Below the pieces are notes generated by a model. It was not told the DNA's origin. It searched no databases and saw only the letters and a program-made list of their open reading frames with translations. The translations under genes were made by a program, and so were the position numbers. Below, in pieces: positions 42,560 to 53,725 of a stretch of 64,000 nucleotides of DNA. The stretch's first letter is position 1, and every line of letters starts with the position of its first letter. The DNA is from Halocaridina rubra (lineage: Eukaryota; Arthropoda; Malacostraca; Decapoda; Atyidae), in assembly GCA_037179515.1 (NCBI GenBank), contig JAXCGZ010021081.1, positions 1 to 64,000 on the forward strand, given 5' to 3'.

Positions 42560-42865
42560 ATTCCTGTGGATATAGGAGTGAACAGGAGGACAGTGGGTCG
42601 CAGGAGGTACTGGTGTATCCTGGGAATTAAAACTATAACAGAGAAGTCCGTCAGGGTTGTGGAGTGGCACAGCTGCCCTGCCCACAATGTTGTACCTAAT
42701 CAACCCACAACCTCGAGGGACATGTTAATTTGTTGAAATTGTAGATATAGGAGTGAACAGGAGGGCTGTGGGTCACAGAAGGTACTGGTGTATCCAGGGT
42801 ATTAACACTAACAAACAAGTCCATTGGGGTTGTGGGGTGGAGTGGCACAGCTGCCCTGCCCCCAC
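42560..42865. repeat. Direct repeat of about 125 bp, 2 copies
   Basis: GATATAGGAGTGAACAGGAG to GAGTGGCACAGCTGCCCTGC occurs at about 42565-42690 and 42742-42865, about 85% alike, separated by about 50 bp. Confidence 0.85.
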
Positions 42866-42869
42866 AAGC

Positions 42870-42947
42870 TCACCCTAAGGTGGGTTCGAACGCAGGTCAG
42901 TCACTTTCCAACTTGCATGTTCTACCACTGAGCCACCAAGGCTTCCC
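42870..42947 (-). repeat. SINE-B head fragment
   Basis: Plus strand GGTGGGTTCGAACGCAGGTC and GTTCTACCACTGAGCCACC, which in sense give tRNA-like B and A boxes. Confidence 0.65.
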
Positions 42948-43509
42948 AACAAATTAAGCAAAGGTTATATTATAGTGGCAACATAAATTTTTGCAAGATA
43001 ATACTCTCTGTTGCTATAATAGCTCATACACAAGATAAATTCTATACAAAATTATCACAAGAATACCATCATATGCCTTCAAAAGAGACAAAACAAGATA
43101 GAGGTAAAAATAAAAGCCAAGTTCACATCCTAGTTATAGCAAAAGGTCTGGTAACTCTTAGTGATGGAGAAATAGTCACTGAGTGCACAGACAAATTCAT
43201 TTAGGCACAATGAGGACTGCAAATAACCATGGATGATACATAGTAGTTCCTAATGGCAACCACCCATAATAGAGAAAAAATCGAATGAGCAGAAACTATC
43301 CCAAAGTCTTTTCCTAAGAAGATACTACAAGAGCAGATTTTAAAAGGGAGAGGAAGGTAATACCCAATGAGGACCATCATATATTAAGACACTAAAACGT
43401 AACAGTATGGGTAAGAAAATGAGAGGACACAGAGGATGAATAAGAACAACTAAACCTGATTACATATAAAGCTTTCTGGGACTAAAAGTCAAATGGATAG
43501 AACCCACTT
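42948..43509. other. No feature recognised
   Basis: A-rich unique sequence; nothing supported. Confidence 0.5.
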
Positions 43510-44145
43510 GAAGTGATTCTGTTACTCAAAATCTACCTCTGGGAGAACAGAAAAGTACTGCAAAACACTGGAGTTACCCTGTAACTCGGTGTCTCCCTCT
43601 GCGAGTAAAGGCAAAGGAATATAAAACACTTCAAGTGATCCCATTACTCAATGTCTCCCTCTGGGAGAAAAGGCAAAGGAATACGAAACATTTAGTGATC
43701 CAGTTACTCAATGTCTCACTCTAGGAGAAATAGCAAAGGCATACAAAACCCTTAGAGAGATCCCGTTACTCAGTGCCTCAGCTTAGAGAAAAGGCAAAAG
43801 AATACAATTCCCTTGGAGTTATCTCTATACTCAGTGTCTAAATCTAAAACCTGGGAGAAAGGGCAAAGGAATGCAATACCCTTGGAGAGATCCTGATACT
43901 CAATGTGTCACTCTTGGAGAAAAGGTAAAGGAATACGAAACCATTGCAGCAATCCCATTGCTCAATGTTTCACACTTGGAGAAAAGGCAAAGGAATACAA
44001 TACTCTTGGAGTGATCTCGTTATACACGGTCTCACTCTGGGGTAAAATGCAACGGAATGCGAATGTCTTGAACTGATCTCGATACTCAATTTATCACTCG
44101 TGATGAAAAGGCAAACGAGTACGAAACCTTTGATCTGCAAGTGAG
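43510..44145. repeat. About 64-bp diverged tandem repeat, about 10 copies
   Basis: Units of 60-70 bp are built from GTGATCCCGTTACTCAATGTC, CTCTGGGAGAAAAGGCAAAG and GAATACAAAACCCTTGGA with 10-25% divergence. Confidence 0.88.
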
Positions 44146-44939
44146 TCAACTTAAAGAGGATTATCATCAGAGAACAAGAGATTAACAGCAGTCAGATCAA
44201 AAGGGATGAAGAAATTAATCTCAAGTAAATGAGAATACTAATGCTTCCCTATTTAAGAACAACTAACTTAAGAACATTTGCAGATACCACCAAAGTCCTA
44301 CCCATTATCTACCCATGTATTAATGTATGTATTGCTGTACTGTACTGTATTATACTATTATTACTGTATTAAAATTCATTAAAACTGTATACTTTATGTG
44401 TTATGTAGGAGTAAAGTATCTTTAACCTAAGTAGCATATGTATGTACTGTACAGTATCTTTTTCACCTAAACATTACTTAAGAACAATCCTACCAACAAA
44501 CAGACTTCTGGAACCAAACTCATTCATAAGTAGGGGAGTGTCTGTAATGACAAATATCCCTGTGCGCAATTTAACATATAATTGACTTTGCGGGCAACTG
44601 TATGTTTAATATGACTGTCATACAAATAATAGATGACCTCAAGCAACTTTAAGACAGAGCCTGCAATGAAACCTTGAATACTGTATAGCCAACGAACATT
44701 CATTCCTCTTTAAAGAAATATATTCAAAATCAGAAGTTGTCTAAATACAAAGAAATATGATATTCACAGCACGATAAAAATGCCTATTATGGAAGAAAAT
44801 TATTAAACCAAAATATACTTAGTTTTTCAAAGCGGTTTGAAATAGAGTGATAATAAAGACAAATATCTTCAGGTGCTTCCCAAAATAAACAATATTTTCC
44901 ATCAAGGAGTGACAAGTGATCAAGGTTTATTAGATTCTA
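44146..44939. other. No feature recognised
   Basis: AT-rich, no coding sign. The family E word TGCTTTGACTCGGCC occurs alone at about 44949. Confidence 0.5.
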
Positions 44940-45189
44940 GTGAATGTATGCTTTGACTCGGCCAAAACATTCTTCTGGCACACAATGTATATGGTATTAT
45001 CGACGTCATGGGGTTGCTTATACAAGTTTATGAAAGGTTTTGGGTCATTTCTGAAGGGTAACAGGGCTTATTTAACTTTTTTTTTTTCTGTATATTACCA
45101 TCAGTTAAAATGCATACTGTATTCCTACTGAGAATATAGTGAAAATTTTGAAATATCTAATGATGTAATAGATTTTGCAATTTAAAAGG

Positions 45190-45545
45190 GTTGTTTAAGG
45201 TTGTTTAAGCCTTCTTTAAATGGCATTTTATACTATAGTACTTGTTTGACTTAAGTCGTGAAAATGTTGAACTACTGACTGATGTTGTAGTGTAAGCGAA
45301 ATTATGGGGTTGCTTATACAGGGTCTAAGTTGTCCTTAAATGGTATTTTTTTATTTAAGTCATTTACCAATGTAAGTCCTGAATATGAGGAATTATCGAA
45401 TGATGGTATAGTGTTAAATCCTGAATACGTTGAACTACTGAATGATGTTACAATCCCAGGGACTTTAGGGGTTGACAGGGGGCTTAGGATGTCTTTAATG
45501 GTATTATTTTTACTGAAGTCTTTTTCTGAAGAATTTAACAAATTA
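45190..45545. repeat. Diverged repeat with 39-bp subunits
   Basis: Three 39-bp units (AAGTCCTGAATATGAGGAAT type) at about 45253-45292, 45359-45400 and 45400-45450 and a longer repeated word (CTTTAAATGGCATTTTA / CCTTAAATGGTATTTTT / CTTTAATGGTATTATTT). A plus-strand frame of 80 codons at 45330-45572 reflects the repeat; not called as a gene. Confidence 0.6.
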
Positions 45546-45664
45546 GGGCAAAGTATTACTGCATTTCTGTGATGAAAAATCATATGCATCATCATCTATA
45601 AAAAAATTAATATATTAATGAACATAAGAATTACAATAGTAATAGCCTACATCCATATACAGTG

Positions 45665-45830
45665 ACTGCACTCCCCCTTGTAACAGGGGTGGCAGAATCA
45701 AAGCACACACATTCACCAGAAACCTAACATACCTCGATTATTTCTCTTGGCTCCTTAGAGATAAAGGGTTGCCACAATTCCCCCTCACCACTACTACCCT
45801 GCTTGGGTCATCCACAGGGTAAGTGGGCAA
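45665..45830 (+). repeat. Family E repeat
   Basis: AATCAAAGCACACACATTCACC, CTTAGAGATAAAGGGTTGCC, CCACTACTACCCTGCTTGGG, in the same order as at 7795-7985. It lies just beyond the stop of the zinc-finger gene, possibly inside its 3' UTR in antisense. Confidence 0.72.
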
Positions 45831-45866
45831 GGTTCTAATACAACTATTATTATGATTTAGTCCCCT

Positions 45867-47300
45867 TCATTCTACCATGATGACCTCTTCTTTAATGAAT
45901 ACTTGATTTTCTTGCAAATGAATATCACCCTCTTCATCAGTAGGAATGTGGACGACATCGGGTTCACCCGAAGTCATCTCGTTATTAGAGCACGAGGTTT
46001 CTTTAACATTAACCAAACCAACAAGAAGAAAACTATTTTGGCCTGCAGATGTATCAGATGGTGGATTAGACACCTCATCACAAGAGTCGTATTCCTTGAG
46101 TACTTTGTGACCAAATACGAAATGCCATTCCAAGGATTTTTCACTCGAAAATCTCATCTGACACATGGAGCATGAGAAGTTCTTTGTTTTACGCGATGAA
46201 GGTCCTTCTCCAATCTCTCCTCCTTCATGAGCGTGGAGCTTCATCATGTGTCTCATCGCATCAATCTTTGAAGAGAATCCTTGGCTGCAAAAGGAACATT
46301 TAAAAAGAATTTTCTTGGTAGTCAAATGGGATTCTAAATGACTTTCCAAAAGGCTAATGGACGAAAATGCTCTGCCACAATCAAAACATTTCATGGATTC
46401 GTTTGAGATGTTATCTCCTTGTTGAGCTAAATCACATTTGCTCGATTTTTTCACAGAATGCTGGAACCGTTTTAGGTAAATCTTGGATTTTTTTTTGCAC
46501 CTCTCACAGAGTTTTTTTCCTTTCTGCCGTTGTATTTCCTGATTGAAAGCAGCTTTACAGACAAACTTTATTCCACACATAATGCATGTGGAAGGTTTTT
46601 CACCAGAATGAATAGAGACATGCTCATCCAAACCCGACTTACTTCTAAACATTTTGTCACAGAAATCACAAAAAAATGCCTTTTCTCCAGGATGCGTTGA
46701 TAAGTGATGTTTCAATTCACTAATATCCACACACTTTTTACTGCAGATCGTGCACACGTGTGCACCCACATTTGTAGCATGGAAATGCATATGTCTTTTG
46801 AAATCATCTATGTTGTAGTAAATTTTTCCACAGATATGGCAATTATTTGGTTCTTGACTTTTATGTATCAGTTCATGAGCTTGACATTGATTCTTTCTTA
46901 CAAATGTCCTGTCACATGAAGAACACTTGAAAGGCCTCTCGCCTGTATGAGAATGTACGTGAGCGTCCAAATTACGCCTCTCCTTGTATTTTTTTTTGCA
47001 CTGAGGGCATTCATACACATGTTCAGCCCTTCCATGATGTACTCTCAAGTGTTTCCTCAAAGATCTCTTGTCTGTGATTTTAACATAGCATATTTCACAT
47101 TCAGTAGCTTTTTGTTCAGAATGAACTTTTGAATGTCTCTTGAGGTATTTTAGGGAGATGTAAACTTTATCGCACACAGAACACGTGAACAGTTCTACGC
47201 CAGAGTGCTTTCGTGCGTGATTAGTCAATTCCGATTTGAATTTTGTGGTAAAAGCACAGTCCTTGCATTGAAAGCACTTTATTTGTTTCTGCTTCTCCAT
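45867..47300 (-). CDS. C2H2 zinc-finger protein, about 11 fingers
   Basis: A 477-residue uninterrupted frame. The chosen start is the ATG at 47300 (MEKQKQIKCFQC); the frame stays open a few codons upstream without another ATG, so an upstream exon is possible. C2H2 fingers of the C-x2-C-x12-H-x3-4-H type lie at about residues 12-32, 40-60, 68-88, 98-118, 126-146, 154-174, 183-203, 211-231, then two degenerate ones (about 239-290, CIMCGIKF with both His lost, and CERCKKKS), then 294-314, 324-345 and 367-388. One canonical TGERP linker joins fingers 4 and 5; HPGEKA and HSGEKP follow fingers 7 and 8. The C-terminal about 80 residues are acidic and end near FIKEEV, a possible sumoylation site (psi-K-x-E). 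Likely a nuclear DNA-binding transcription regulator; the target is unknown and no specific orthologue is recognised. Base composition and the lack of stops set it apart from the retroelement debris around it. Confidence 0.9.
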   Translation of the reverse strand: MEKQKQIKCFQCKDCAFTTKFKSELTNHARKHSGVELFTCSVCDKVYISLKYLKRHSKVHSEQKATECEICYVKITDKRSLRKHLRVHHGRAEHVYECPQCKKKYKERRNLDAHVHSHTGERPFKCSSCDRTFVRKNQCQAHELIHKSQEPNNCHICGKIYYNIDDFKRHMHFHATNVGAHVCTICSKKCVDISELKHHLSTHPGEKAFFCDFCDKMFRSKSGLDEHVSIHSGEKPSTCIMCGIKFVCKAAFNQEIQRQKGKKLCERCKKKSKIYLKRFQHSVKKSSKCDLAQQGDNISNESMKCFDCGRAFSSISLLESHLESHLTTKKILFKCSFCSQGFSSKIDAMRHMMKLHAHEGGEIGEGPSSRKTKNFSCSMCQMRFSSEKSLEWHFVFGHKVLKEYDSCDEVSNPPSDTSAGQNSFLLVGLVNVKETSCSNNEMTSGEPDVVHIPTDEEGDIHLQENQVFIKEEVIMVE

Positions 47301-47844
47301 GGTTATTCTCAATATGCAAATCTAGTACCCTTTATCACATACTCTTTCGGCGAAAGGATGAATATTATCTCAAAGGTGTATTCTGCCTGCACTTTTGAGA
47401 TCAGTTTATCTTGCTTTTATATGATATCTGCTGGAAAAAAAGATATACTACAGACATCATAATTACCATAAATAAAGGTGCATTTCTATCAATTTCTGGA
47501 CACATTAATTTCCTGTTCAGACCATAAAGAATTCATTAAATGTAAAAATAATTAGGTCCTCAAAAAATCTTACTAAAACATAACACCCCATTGGTATGCC
47601 TAATACATTTAGTATAGTTACTGTCTTACAATATCTATTACATGAAAACAGTAAAGATTAGCAACCCCAATATATTAAATAACCCAATAAATTATTAGCT
47701 ACATACTTAATTAAAGTACTGGGGGTATCCTATCTTCATCTGATTCACTACATAGCCCACAGTACTATTTAAATATTTTTCATGGTGCTCTAGCTCCTAC
47801 TTAAGCACTGCTTTTTCTCTTTTATCCTCCTTAGGGCCTCAGAA
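47301..47844. other. 5' flank of the zinc-finger gene
   Basis: Holds an octamer-like ATGCAAAT (47314-47321), 14 bp from the ATG; probably chance. No TATA box or clear upstream exon is recognised. Confidence 0.4.
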
Positions 47845-47965
47845 TTCCAAATTACACCTAGCTGGCTCATGGCTCCTAGCTGGCCCGTGGCTCCTAGCTG
47901 ACTTAATGACTCTTAGCTAGCCTATGACTCCCAGCTGGCTCATGACTCCTAGCTGGTATCGTGCC
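47845..47965. repeat. About 21-bp tandem repeat, 5-6 copies
   Basis: Units of CTCCTAGCTGGCTCATGG with small changes. Confidence 0.88.
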
Positions 47966-48184
47966 AGTTAAAATGCAACAAAACCAATGATTTTCATTAT
48001 ATTCACAATGTCAAATGAGAAATATTGTCTTGTAATATTCCATACACAATGGACCAGATTTAACTCATAATTAAACTGACAATGACAAAAATTGCAATAA
48101 CTTAAACTAAATGATGATAGCTCTTGGCACATCAGATAATCAGTTGTGTCGAATCAATAATAATACAGAAAGTAAGTTCTTCTT

Positions 48185-48310
48185 TGTGGGTCACAATTAG
48201 TTTCTTTTCGAATGGGGTGGGCACAGATATATTTGAATCGGGGGATAGAGGCTGGATGCCCTCCCTTATGACCCGCAGTGGCAAGGGTTCAGGGCTACCT
48301 AGTTTGTCCT
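48185..48310 (-). repeat. SINE-B, diverged
   Basis: Plus strand GGGTCACAATTAGTTTCTTTTCG, GGCTGGATGCCCTCCCTTATG, then a decayed B-box region; head lost. Confidence 0.62.
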
Positions 48311-48344
48311 TATTCTTCCATTCAAAGGGCCCTAAATGTAAAAA

Positions 48345-48880
48345 AAAATAAAAAAAAAAGTTCCAAACAAGGTCTCCACGCATAATTTCAATCAAGAAAA
48401 CAATGTTATTTTACCCACGCGAATAAGAAAAAGACGTGGCCATTGTCAGCTCTTAATAGATCATTTAAACACGAAACAATGACCTGAAATGTGATTTCTT
48501 AGAATTATGTCGCATATTAATATATTCTTACACTATGGGATGAACCTTTAAAGCTTTTTCAGATAATTTAAAACTAATATTCACTACGAATAAAGGAAAA
48601 GAGGCTATAATCCTCCAGACTGTTTTTCTCGGATAAAATAGTAACCTAGAAATGACAAATTCTCACTAGCTGAAGACCATTATAAAACATAAATATATAT
48701 AATTCTCAATAATAAATCTCCTTATATTAGTACAGAAATAATTCTTTCCGTAAAAAGTTTGAGATTTTATTGAAAAAACTTTCAAGGTGTGCAAATTGAA
48801 CAGCTAAATTAAGGAATCTTTAAATAGTTCAGCATTTTACCAGAATATTGTTTTTGCAGTATAAGAAAAATTATGGATAG
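48345..48880. other. No feature recognised
   Basis: AT-rich unique sequence. Confidence 0.5.
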
Positions 48881-48883
48881 TGT

Positions 48884-49064
48884 GGTGCCGTGACCGAGTG
48901 GTAACACTGTCGACATTTAATTAGTCAAGTCATGGGTTCGAAGCCCACCATGGTCTGAGATTAGAAAGTGCATTCACTCAGAGTAACAGTCGCACTTGGC
49001 AAACCAAAAGTCTTCGCAAGAAGGTATCGTATATGCCCTTCGTAGAAAAAGGAAATCCGTGACG
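48884..49064 (+). repeat. SINE-A relative split by a gypsy element
   Basis: tRNA-like head TGCCGTGACCGAGTGGTAAC and GGGTTCGAAGCCC (a canonical B box), body GGGTAACAG-like words as in the fragment at 71-150, end GAAATCCGTGACG. The family 3' end normally reads CGTGACGTAAAAC; the missing TAAAAC stands at 54102-54107, right after the gypsy element. Confidence 0.82.
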
Positions 49065-49439
49065 TTATAGTTCAATGTTTACAAGATATCAAGATTACCA
49101 CAATATCATTTAAGGTATCACAATACGAAAAAGTCATTTAATTTTAAGCAATTTTATGTATAAAAAAAATGAACAGACCAAAAGTATCACATTAGACGAA
49201 AAAGGCGGCAAATACAGAGTCAGTGTTGCCATAAAACAGAAAACCAAAACAATGTACAGTTCGTTATGACAAAAAGAAGCAAAATTAAGGGATCAGTTTA
49301 GAACAACAACAAAAATATTAATAAATAAAGTGAAAATATATATATCAATTAATAAATAAATATATAAATAAAGAAGACATATATCATACCACTACAACAC
49401 TCCAAATAAAGAAAGAAAATACTCTATACCACTACAACA
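49065..49439 (-). repeat. CsRn1-type 3' LTR
   Basis: In element sense starts TGTTGTAGTGG and ends GAACTATAA. Differs from the 5' LTR at about nine positions including small indels. Confidence 0.93.
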
Positions 49440-49449
49440 CTCCCTTGCC
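49440..49449 (-). promoter_or_regulatory. Polypurine tract
   Basis: In element sense GGCAAGGGAG directly before the 3' LTR. Confidence 0.8.
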
Positions 49450-49470
49450 AGTACAGGAGTACATTAGTTT

Positions 49471-51669
49471 TTAACACTGATAATAGAAAATATAGATATA
49501 TAATATATATGTGGAGACATAGATACAAAAATACATATTAATAATATACATAATCAGGGTTACGATTAAATTAACTCGACGAGATTTCGTAACAACAGAT
49601 TGAGGTATTTTCTCTTCAATAGCATCTTCATTATCAATATTTTCAGGAATAGATGCACTACTAGGAATTAATGTATCAGAATCTGTGTCATTTGTGGAAT
49701 TAGAATCAGAAAAATCATTATTTACACTTGGTTCAATCACATCAGAATTGACAGCCTCTGGCACAGAATCATTATTTACAGTTGGTTCTGTCTCATTAAA
49801 ACTGATAGTTTTTGGTATTGAGGCAGGTTTCAATCTATCTACAGATACAGTAGTTAAATTTCCAGAAAGCTGACGTAAAATAAAATATTTATCACCACGT
49901 TCCACAACTTCAAGTGGACCAAAGTAGGGAGCCTCTAAAGGGCGACGTACACGATCCACTCTAACCCAAACATGTGTACATAATTCAAGATCTTTTGGAA
50001 CATAAAGTTTAACGGAGGATGAATGAAGGTATCCATAAGAGGATTCAGAAAAATCTAATTCACGCATTCGAGATACAAATTCAGAGACAATTTCTTTATG
50101 TTGTGCAAAAGAAGGAATTTCAGTTGTTACCATGATTTTAGGACTAAGTAGCATACTTCCTGTTACCAAAGTAAATGGAGAAACTCCAGACTCTGTAGGG
50201 ACACATCTTAAACCTAAAAGTACTATTGGTAAAGAAGCAAGCCAATCATCTTTACGTGCCATCAGAGATACTTTCAATACTCTATGTGATCTTTCAACCA
50301 TGCCATTGGATTGAGGGTGATATGAAGTGGTACGCAGTCTATGAAATCCAATTATAGAGGAAAGTTGCTGAAATAATGCAGATTCAAATTGAGCACCTCT
50401 ATCAGTAAAAACATATAATGGCACTCCAAAACGAGATACCCAACCTTTAATAAAAGCAAAAGCAACAGTGGTAGCAGAAATATCTGTGATGGGGATGGCT
50501 TCCAACCATCTAGTAGATCTGTCAATACAGGTAAGAACGTATTGTTCTTGTGCTGTAAAAGACTGGCCAGGGACTTTACTAGGAGGGAGAGGACCAACAA
50601 TATCTAAATGTACAAATTCAAATCTCCCAAAAGGTGCTGTAAAATTTGTAATAGGAGCACGGGTATGGCGGTGCACTTTAACTTGCTGACAAGAAGTACA
50701 CTCTTTAGTCCAACTTCGAATATCTCGATCCATATTAGGCCAAAAGTACCTAGCTTTGATAAGGCGCAACGTACCTTTGACTCCTGGATGTGAAATGTTA
50801 TGCATAAGTTGAAATACTGATTTACGACAAGCTAAGGGAAGAAATGATCTTGGATGGGGTGTTGACACGTCACAATATAAGTCATGATTCTGAATTTTGA
50901 AAATTTTCAATCTCTCTTTGTAATTAAGAATTTCTGTGTCAGTGGATTGGCTCTCAGCTATACTGGTTAAATCATGTAAGTCCACTGAGACAGAAGATAC
51001 AGGTAATGGTCTGGAAAGACAATCTGCTACAACATTGTCTGCACCCTTGATATGTACAATATCTGATATACACTCGCTAATTAAAGACCAATATCGTTGC
51101 TGTCTATCTGACTTGGCTGTATGAGGATTCTTAAATGCAAAAACAAGGGGTTTATGATCAGTAAATAAAACGGTTTCACGTCCTTCAATTACATGTTTAA
51201 ATTTTAGTACAGCCAGATACGCAGCAAGCAGTTCTCCGTCAAAAGTAGAATAACACCTCTGAGTTTCTGATAATTTCTTTGAAAAGAATTCTATAGGGAC
51301 AAATTTACCATCCTGAATTTGGTGTAACGCAGCTCCAGCTGCCACTTGGGAACAATCAGTCACCAGATGCAGTGGAGAATTACACTTATTAGTGAAATAT
51401 GCAATGGTGCAAGCATTGTTAAGTGACTCTTTATCATTTACAAAGGCAGATTCTGCTTCCGAATTCCATACTAGTTCTTTAGATTTAGGTTGTAATCTAA
51501 TTAATTCGGTCAAAGGATATACAACATCAGCAAAATGCGGTACCATTTGTCTATAGTAATTGAGCATTCCTATAAACCTACGTAAGGCAGCAGAATCTGC
51601 TGGCTTAGGAAAATCAACAATATCTGTCTGTTTATGAGAACCAGGTTTTAAACCATTAGCAGTGATCAA
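49471..51669 (-). pseudogene. Gypsy pol: end of RT, RNase H, integrase (open 732 codons)
   Basis: The longest open frame in the window. It begins inside the RT thumb (LITANGLKPGSHKQTDIVDF; ALRRFIGMLNYYRQMVPHFA), then RNase H (PLHLVTDCSQVAAGAAL, STFDGELLAAYLAVLKF, VLFTDHKPLVFAF), then integrase: H-H-C-C finger (HNISHPGVKG, CTSCQQVK), catalytic Asp in HLDIVGPLPP, Asp in VFTDRGAQFESALF, Glu in HPQSNGMVERSHRVLK, and a C-terminal beta-domain with APYFGPLEVVERGDKYF. A Ser/Asp/Asn-rich tail follows. All catalytic residues of RNase H and integrase that can be seen are intact. Confidence 0.92.
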
Positions 51670-51694
51670 ATATCCTAAATATTCACTTTATAGT

Positions 51695-51943
51695 TCAATG
51701 TGACAGAATATCATCCAGGTAAATAAATACAAAATCAAGGTTTCTAAATAAATTGTCCATCAAACGTTGAAAAGTGGCAGGGGCATTCCGAAGACCATAA
51801 GGCATGTATAAATATTCAAATAGCCCAAAGGGTGTGATTACTGCTGTCTTTTCAACATCTGAAGGATTCATAGGGATCTGGTGATAGGCTTTTAACAAAT
51901 CAATTTTACTGAATATATTTTTCTTGTAAAGCTTTAATGACAC
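51695..51943 (-). pseudogene. Gypsy RT palm with YLDD
   Basis: FSKIDLLKAYHQIPM (first catalytic Asp), TPFGLFEYLYMPYGLRNAPA, TFQRLMDNLFR and VFIYLDDILSH, then TGA. About 35-40 residues expected after YLDDILSH are missing before the next frame. Confidence 0.9.
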
Positions 51944-51947
51944 ACTA

Positions 51948-52280
51948 CTAATGTGGTAAAGGATATTTATCTGGCTTGGTCAAAGTATTAATTTGCCTAA
52001 AATCACCACATACTCTCCACTCTCCTGGCTTAGGTTTAGGAACTAAATGAATGGGTGAAGCCCAAGGTGATTTAGAGGGTTGTACAATACCCATATCCAA
52101 CAACTGTTTAAATGCTTCCTTGGCAGCAGAATATTTGTCTGGAGCCAACGGACGACATCTAGCAAGCGTCGGAGGAGAACTCCCTGTATCTATATAATGA
52201 AAAACATTAGAATTCTTGAAAGAATTATTAGCTGTAAGAGGCTTAACACAGGACAAGAGTGAGGGAAAATCTTGGAACAA
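51948..52280 (-). pseudogene. Gypsy RT N-terminal part
   Basis: SPPTLARCRPLAPDKYSAAK, MGIVQPSKSPWASPIHLVPK, KPGEWRVCGDFRQINTLTKP, then frameshift after KYPLPH. In frame with the protease across a single TAA at 52281-52283. Confidence 0.9.
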
Positions 52281-52283
52281 CTG

Positions 52284-52700
52284 TTATACAGAATCAGGTA
52301 AATAGTCCAAATTATTAATCACATAAGAAACATTATGATTTGCAATATCACCTTTTACAGAACATTGTGTTATATTGTCATGTAAAGTTTTATTCTTACA
52401 ATCAATAAACAATCCAAAATTGCAAAGAAAATTATTACCTAATAAAGGTGTACATACATCTGCAACAACAAATGTCCAGTTAAATCGACGGCGCAACTGC
52501 CGAATATCAAGGTCAAGAATAATTTCACCATAAACTTTTATTGACTCACCAGTGGCCGTAGATATATTAACTGCTGTTGGCCTTAATAAAATTTCTGAAA
52601 CATACTTATATGGAATAATGGAGACTGCAGCTCCTGTATCCACAGTGAAGACCATGTCACTACAACCAATTTTGGCTACAACCTGTAGAAGTGGCAGAAC
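52284..52700 (-). pseudogene. Gypsy protease
   Basis: Active site VFTVDTGAAVSIIPYKYV (D-T-G), later PLLGNNFLCNFGLFID. The frame is -1 relative to gag and is open upstream past the gag stop (about 52744), as for a gag-pol frameshift. Confidence 0.88.
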
Positions 52701-52741
52701 AGAAGTGGCCGTAGCTACAATTTTCTCTTCTGTCTGCTTTA

Positions 52742-53559
52742 TTAGTTTTCTGAACTAGGAAAATTCCGTGTGGGCGATGAGGACCTAGACGTTGATGCTG
52801 GGGACGGCGCTCTAGAAGAATCCTTCATCTGGATATTTTGAGATTTATTCGGCCATTGGCACCATGGCTTGCACCATTTAGCCCGAGTTCCATAATATAA
52901 ATGGGCACGACAAACTTTTGGACGTTGATTATGATGGAACGGTAGCACTCCTAGGCCTACAGGTGGATTCTTGGAAATTGATACATACTGGGATGTACTA
53001 GCTCGACGAGAAACTGACGACTGATCAACAACATTGATGGGTTTAGCCCTATTATTATTTTGAGAAAATACCACTAGTTCATCTGCAACCTTGCCTAAAG
53101 CTGGTAAATCCGTATTTTGCTGAGAGGCTAAAACTGCCGAAATACTACTGGGAACTGCTTGCAAGACTTTATGTTTCACTAGGTCATCTGTTACTCCTAA
53201 TTTAGAAGCAGTTCTGCGAATTTCTTCTAAATAAACTGAAGGCTTGCCATGCATTACTGTATTACTTATCAAATCATTGAAAAGTTCAGGCTTGGTCTGT
53301 TCAAAAAGATTTGTGAGGTATGCTTTAATTATATCATAGTCTCTCCTATTTAAAGTGTCTTGGGGAACACGTTCTACAACAGTAGGGGCAAGGCAGATAA
53401 CACATGGAAAAATTTTGTTTCACTGGATTTCACATTAGCTAAGCCAAATTGAGCTTCAAGAATAGAAAACCACCCTGAAACGCAGGTGTCCATGAATGCA
53501 GGGGCTTTCACTGCTATGTGCCTGACAGCACTAGACTTATCATCATCAGAATCGAGCAT
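52742..53559 (-). pseudogene. Gypsy gag with CHCC motif
   Basis: Starts at ATG 53559; capsid words FMDTCVSGWFSILEAQFGLA, then a one-base frameshift near 53388 and LTNLFEQTKPELFNDLISN, SVYLEEIRRTASKLGV, VLQAVPSSISAVLASQ. The C-terminal part has C-x2-H-x9-C-x3-C (VCRAHLYYGTRAKWCKPWC) instead of a CCHC knuckle, the mark of CsRn1-group elements. Ends RNFPSSEN, stop. Confidence 0.88.
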
Positions 53560-53715
53560 TGTTTATGACAGCTTATCTTGGAGTACAAATACTGAAAGAA
53601 ACTTAGGCCTTGCCTACCGGTATGATGCTGAAGAAATTTTGTTACTTAGGCCTATCTTGTCAATTACAAATATCTTGTCACTCTTATATTGTCACTCATA
53701 TCTTGTTACTACGGT

Positions 53716-53723
53716 GGTCACCA
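53716..53723 (-). promoter_or_regulatory. Gypsy primer-binding site (tRNA-Trp type)
   Basis: In element sense TGGTGACC lies two bases after the LTR end. This fits the 3' end of tRNA-Trp (GGTCACCA), the primer known for CsRn1-group elements. Only about 8 nt can be matched with confidence. Confidence 0.65.
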
Positions 53724-53725
53724 CT

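Noticed and set aside
47314..47321. Octamer ATGCAAAT upstream of the zinc-finger ATG
   Set aside because: A single 8-bp match near the start codon, with no other promoter element, is expected by chance.
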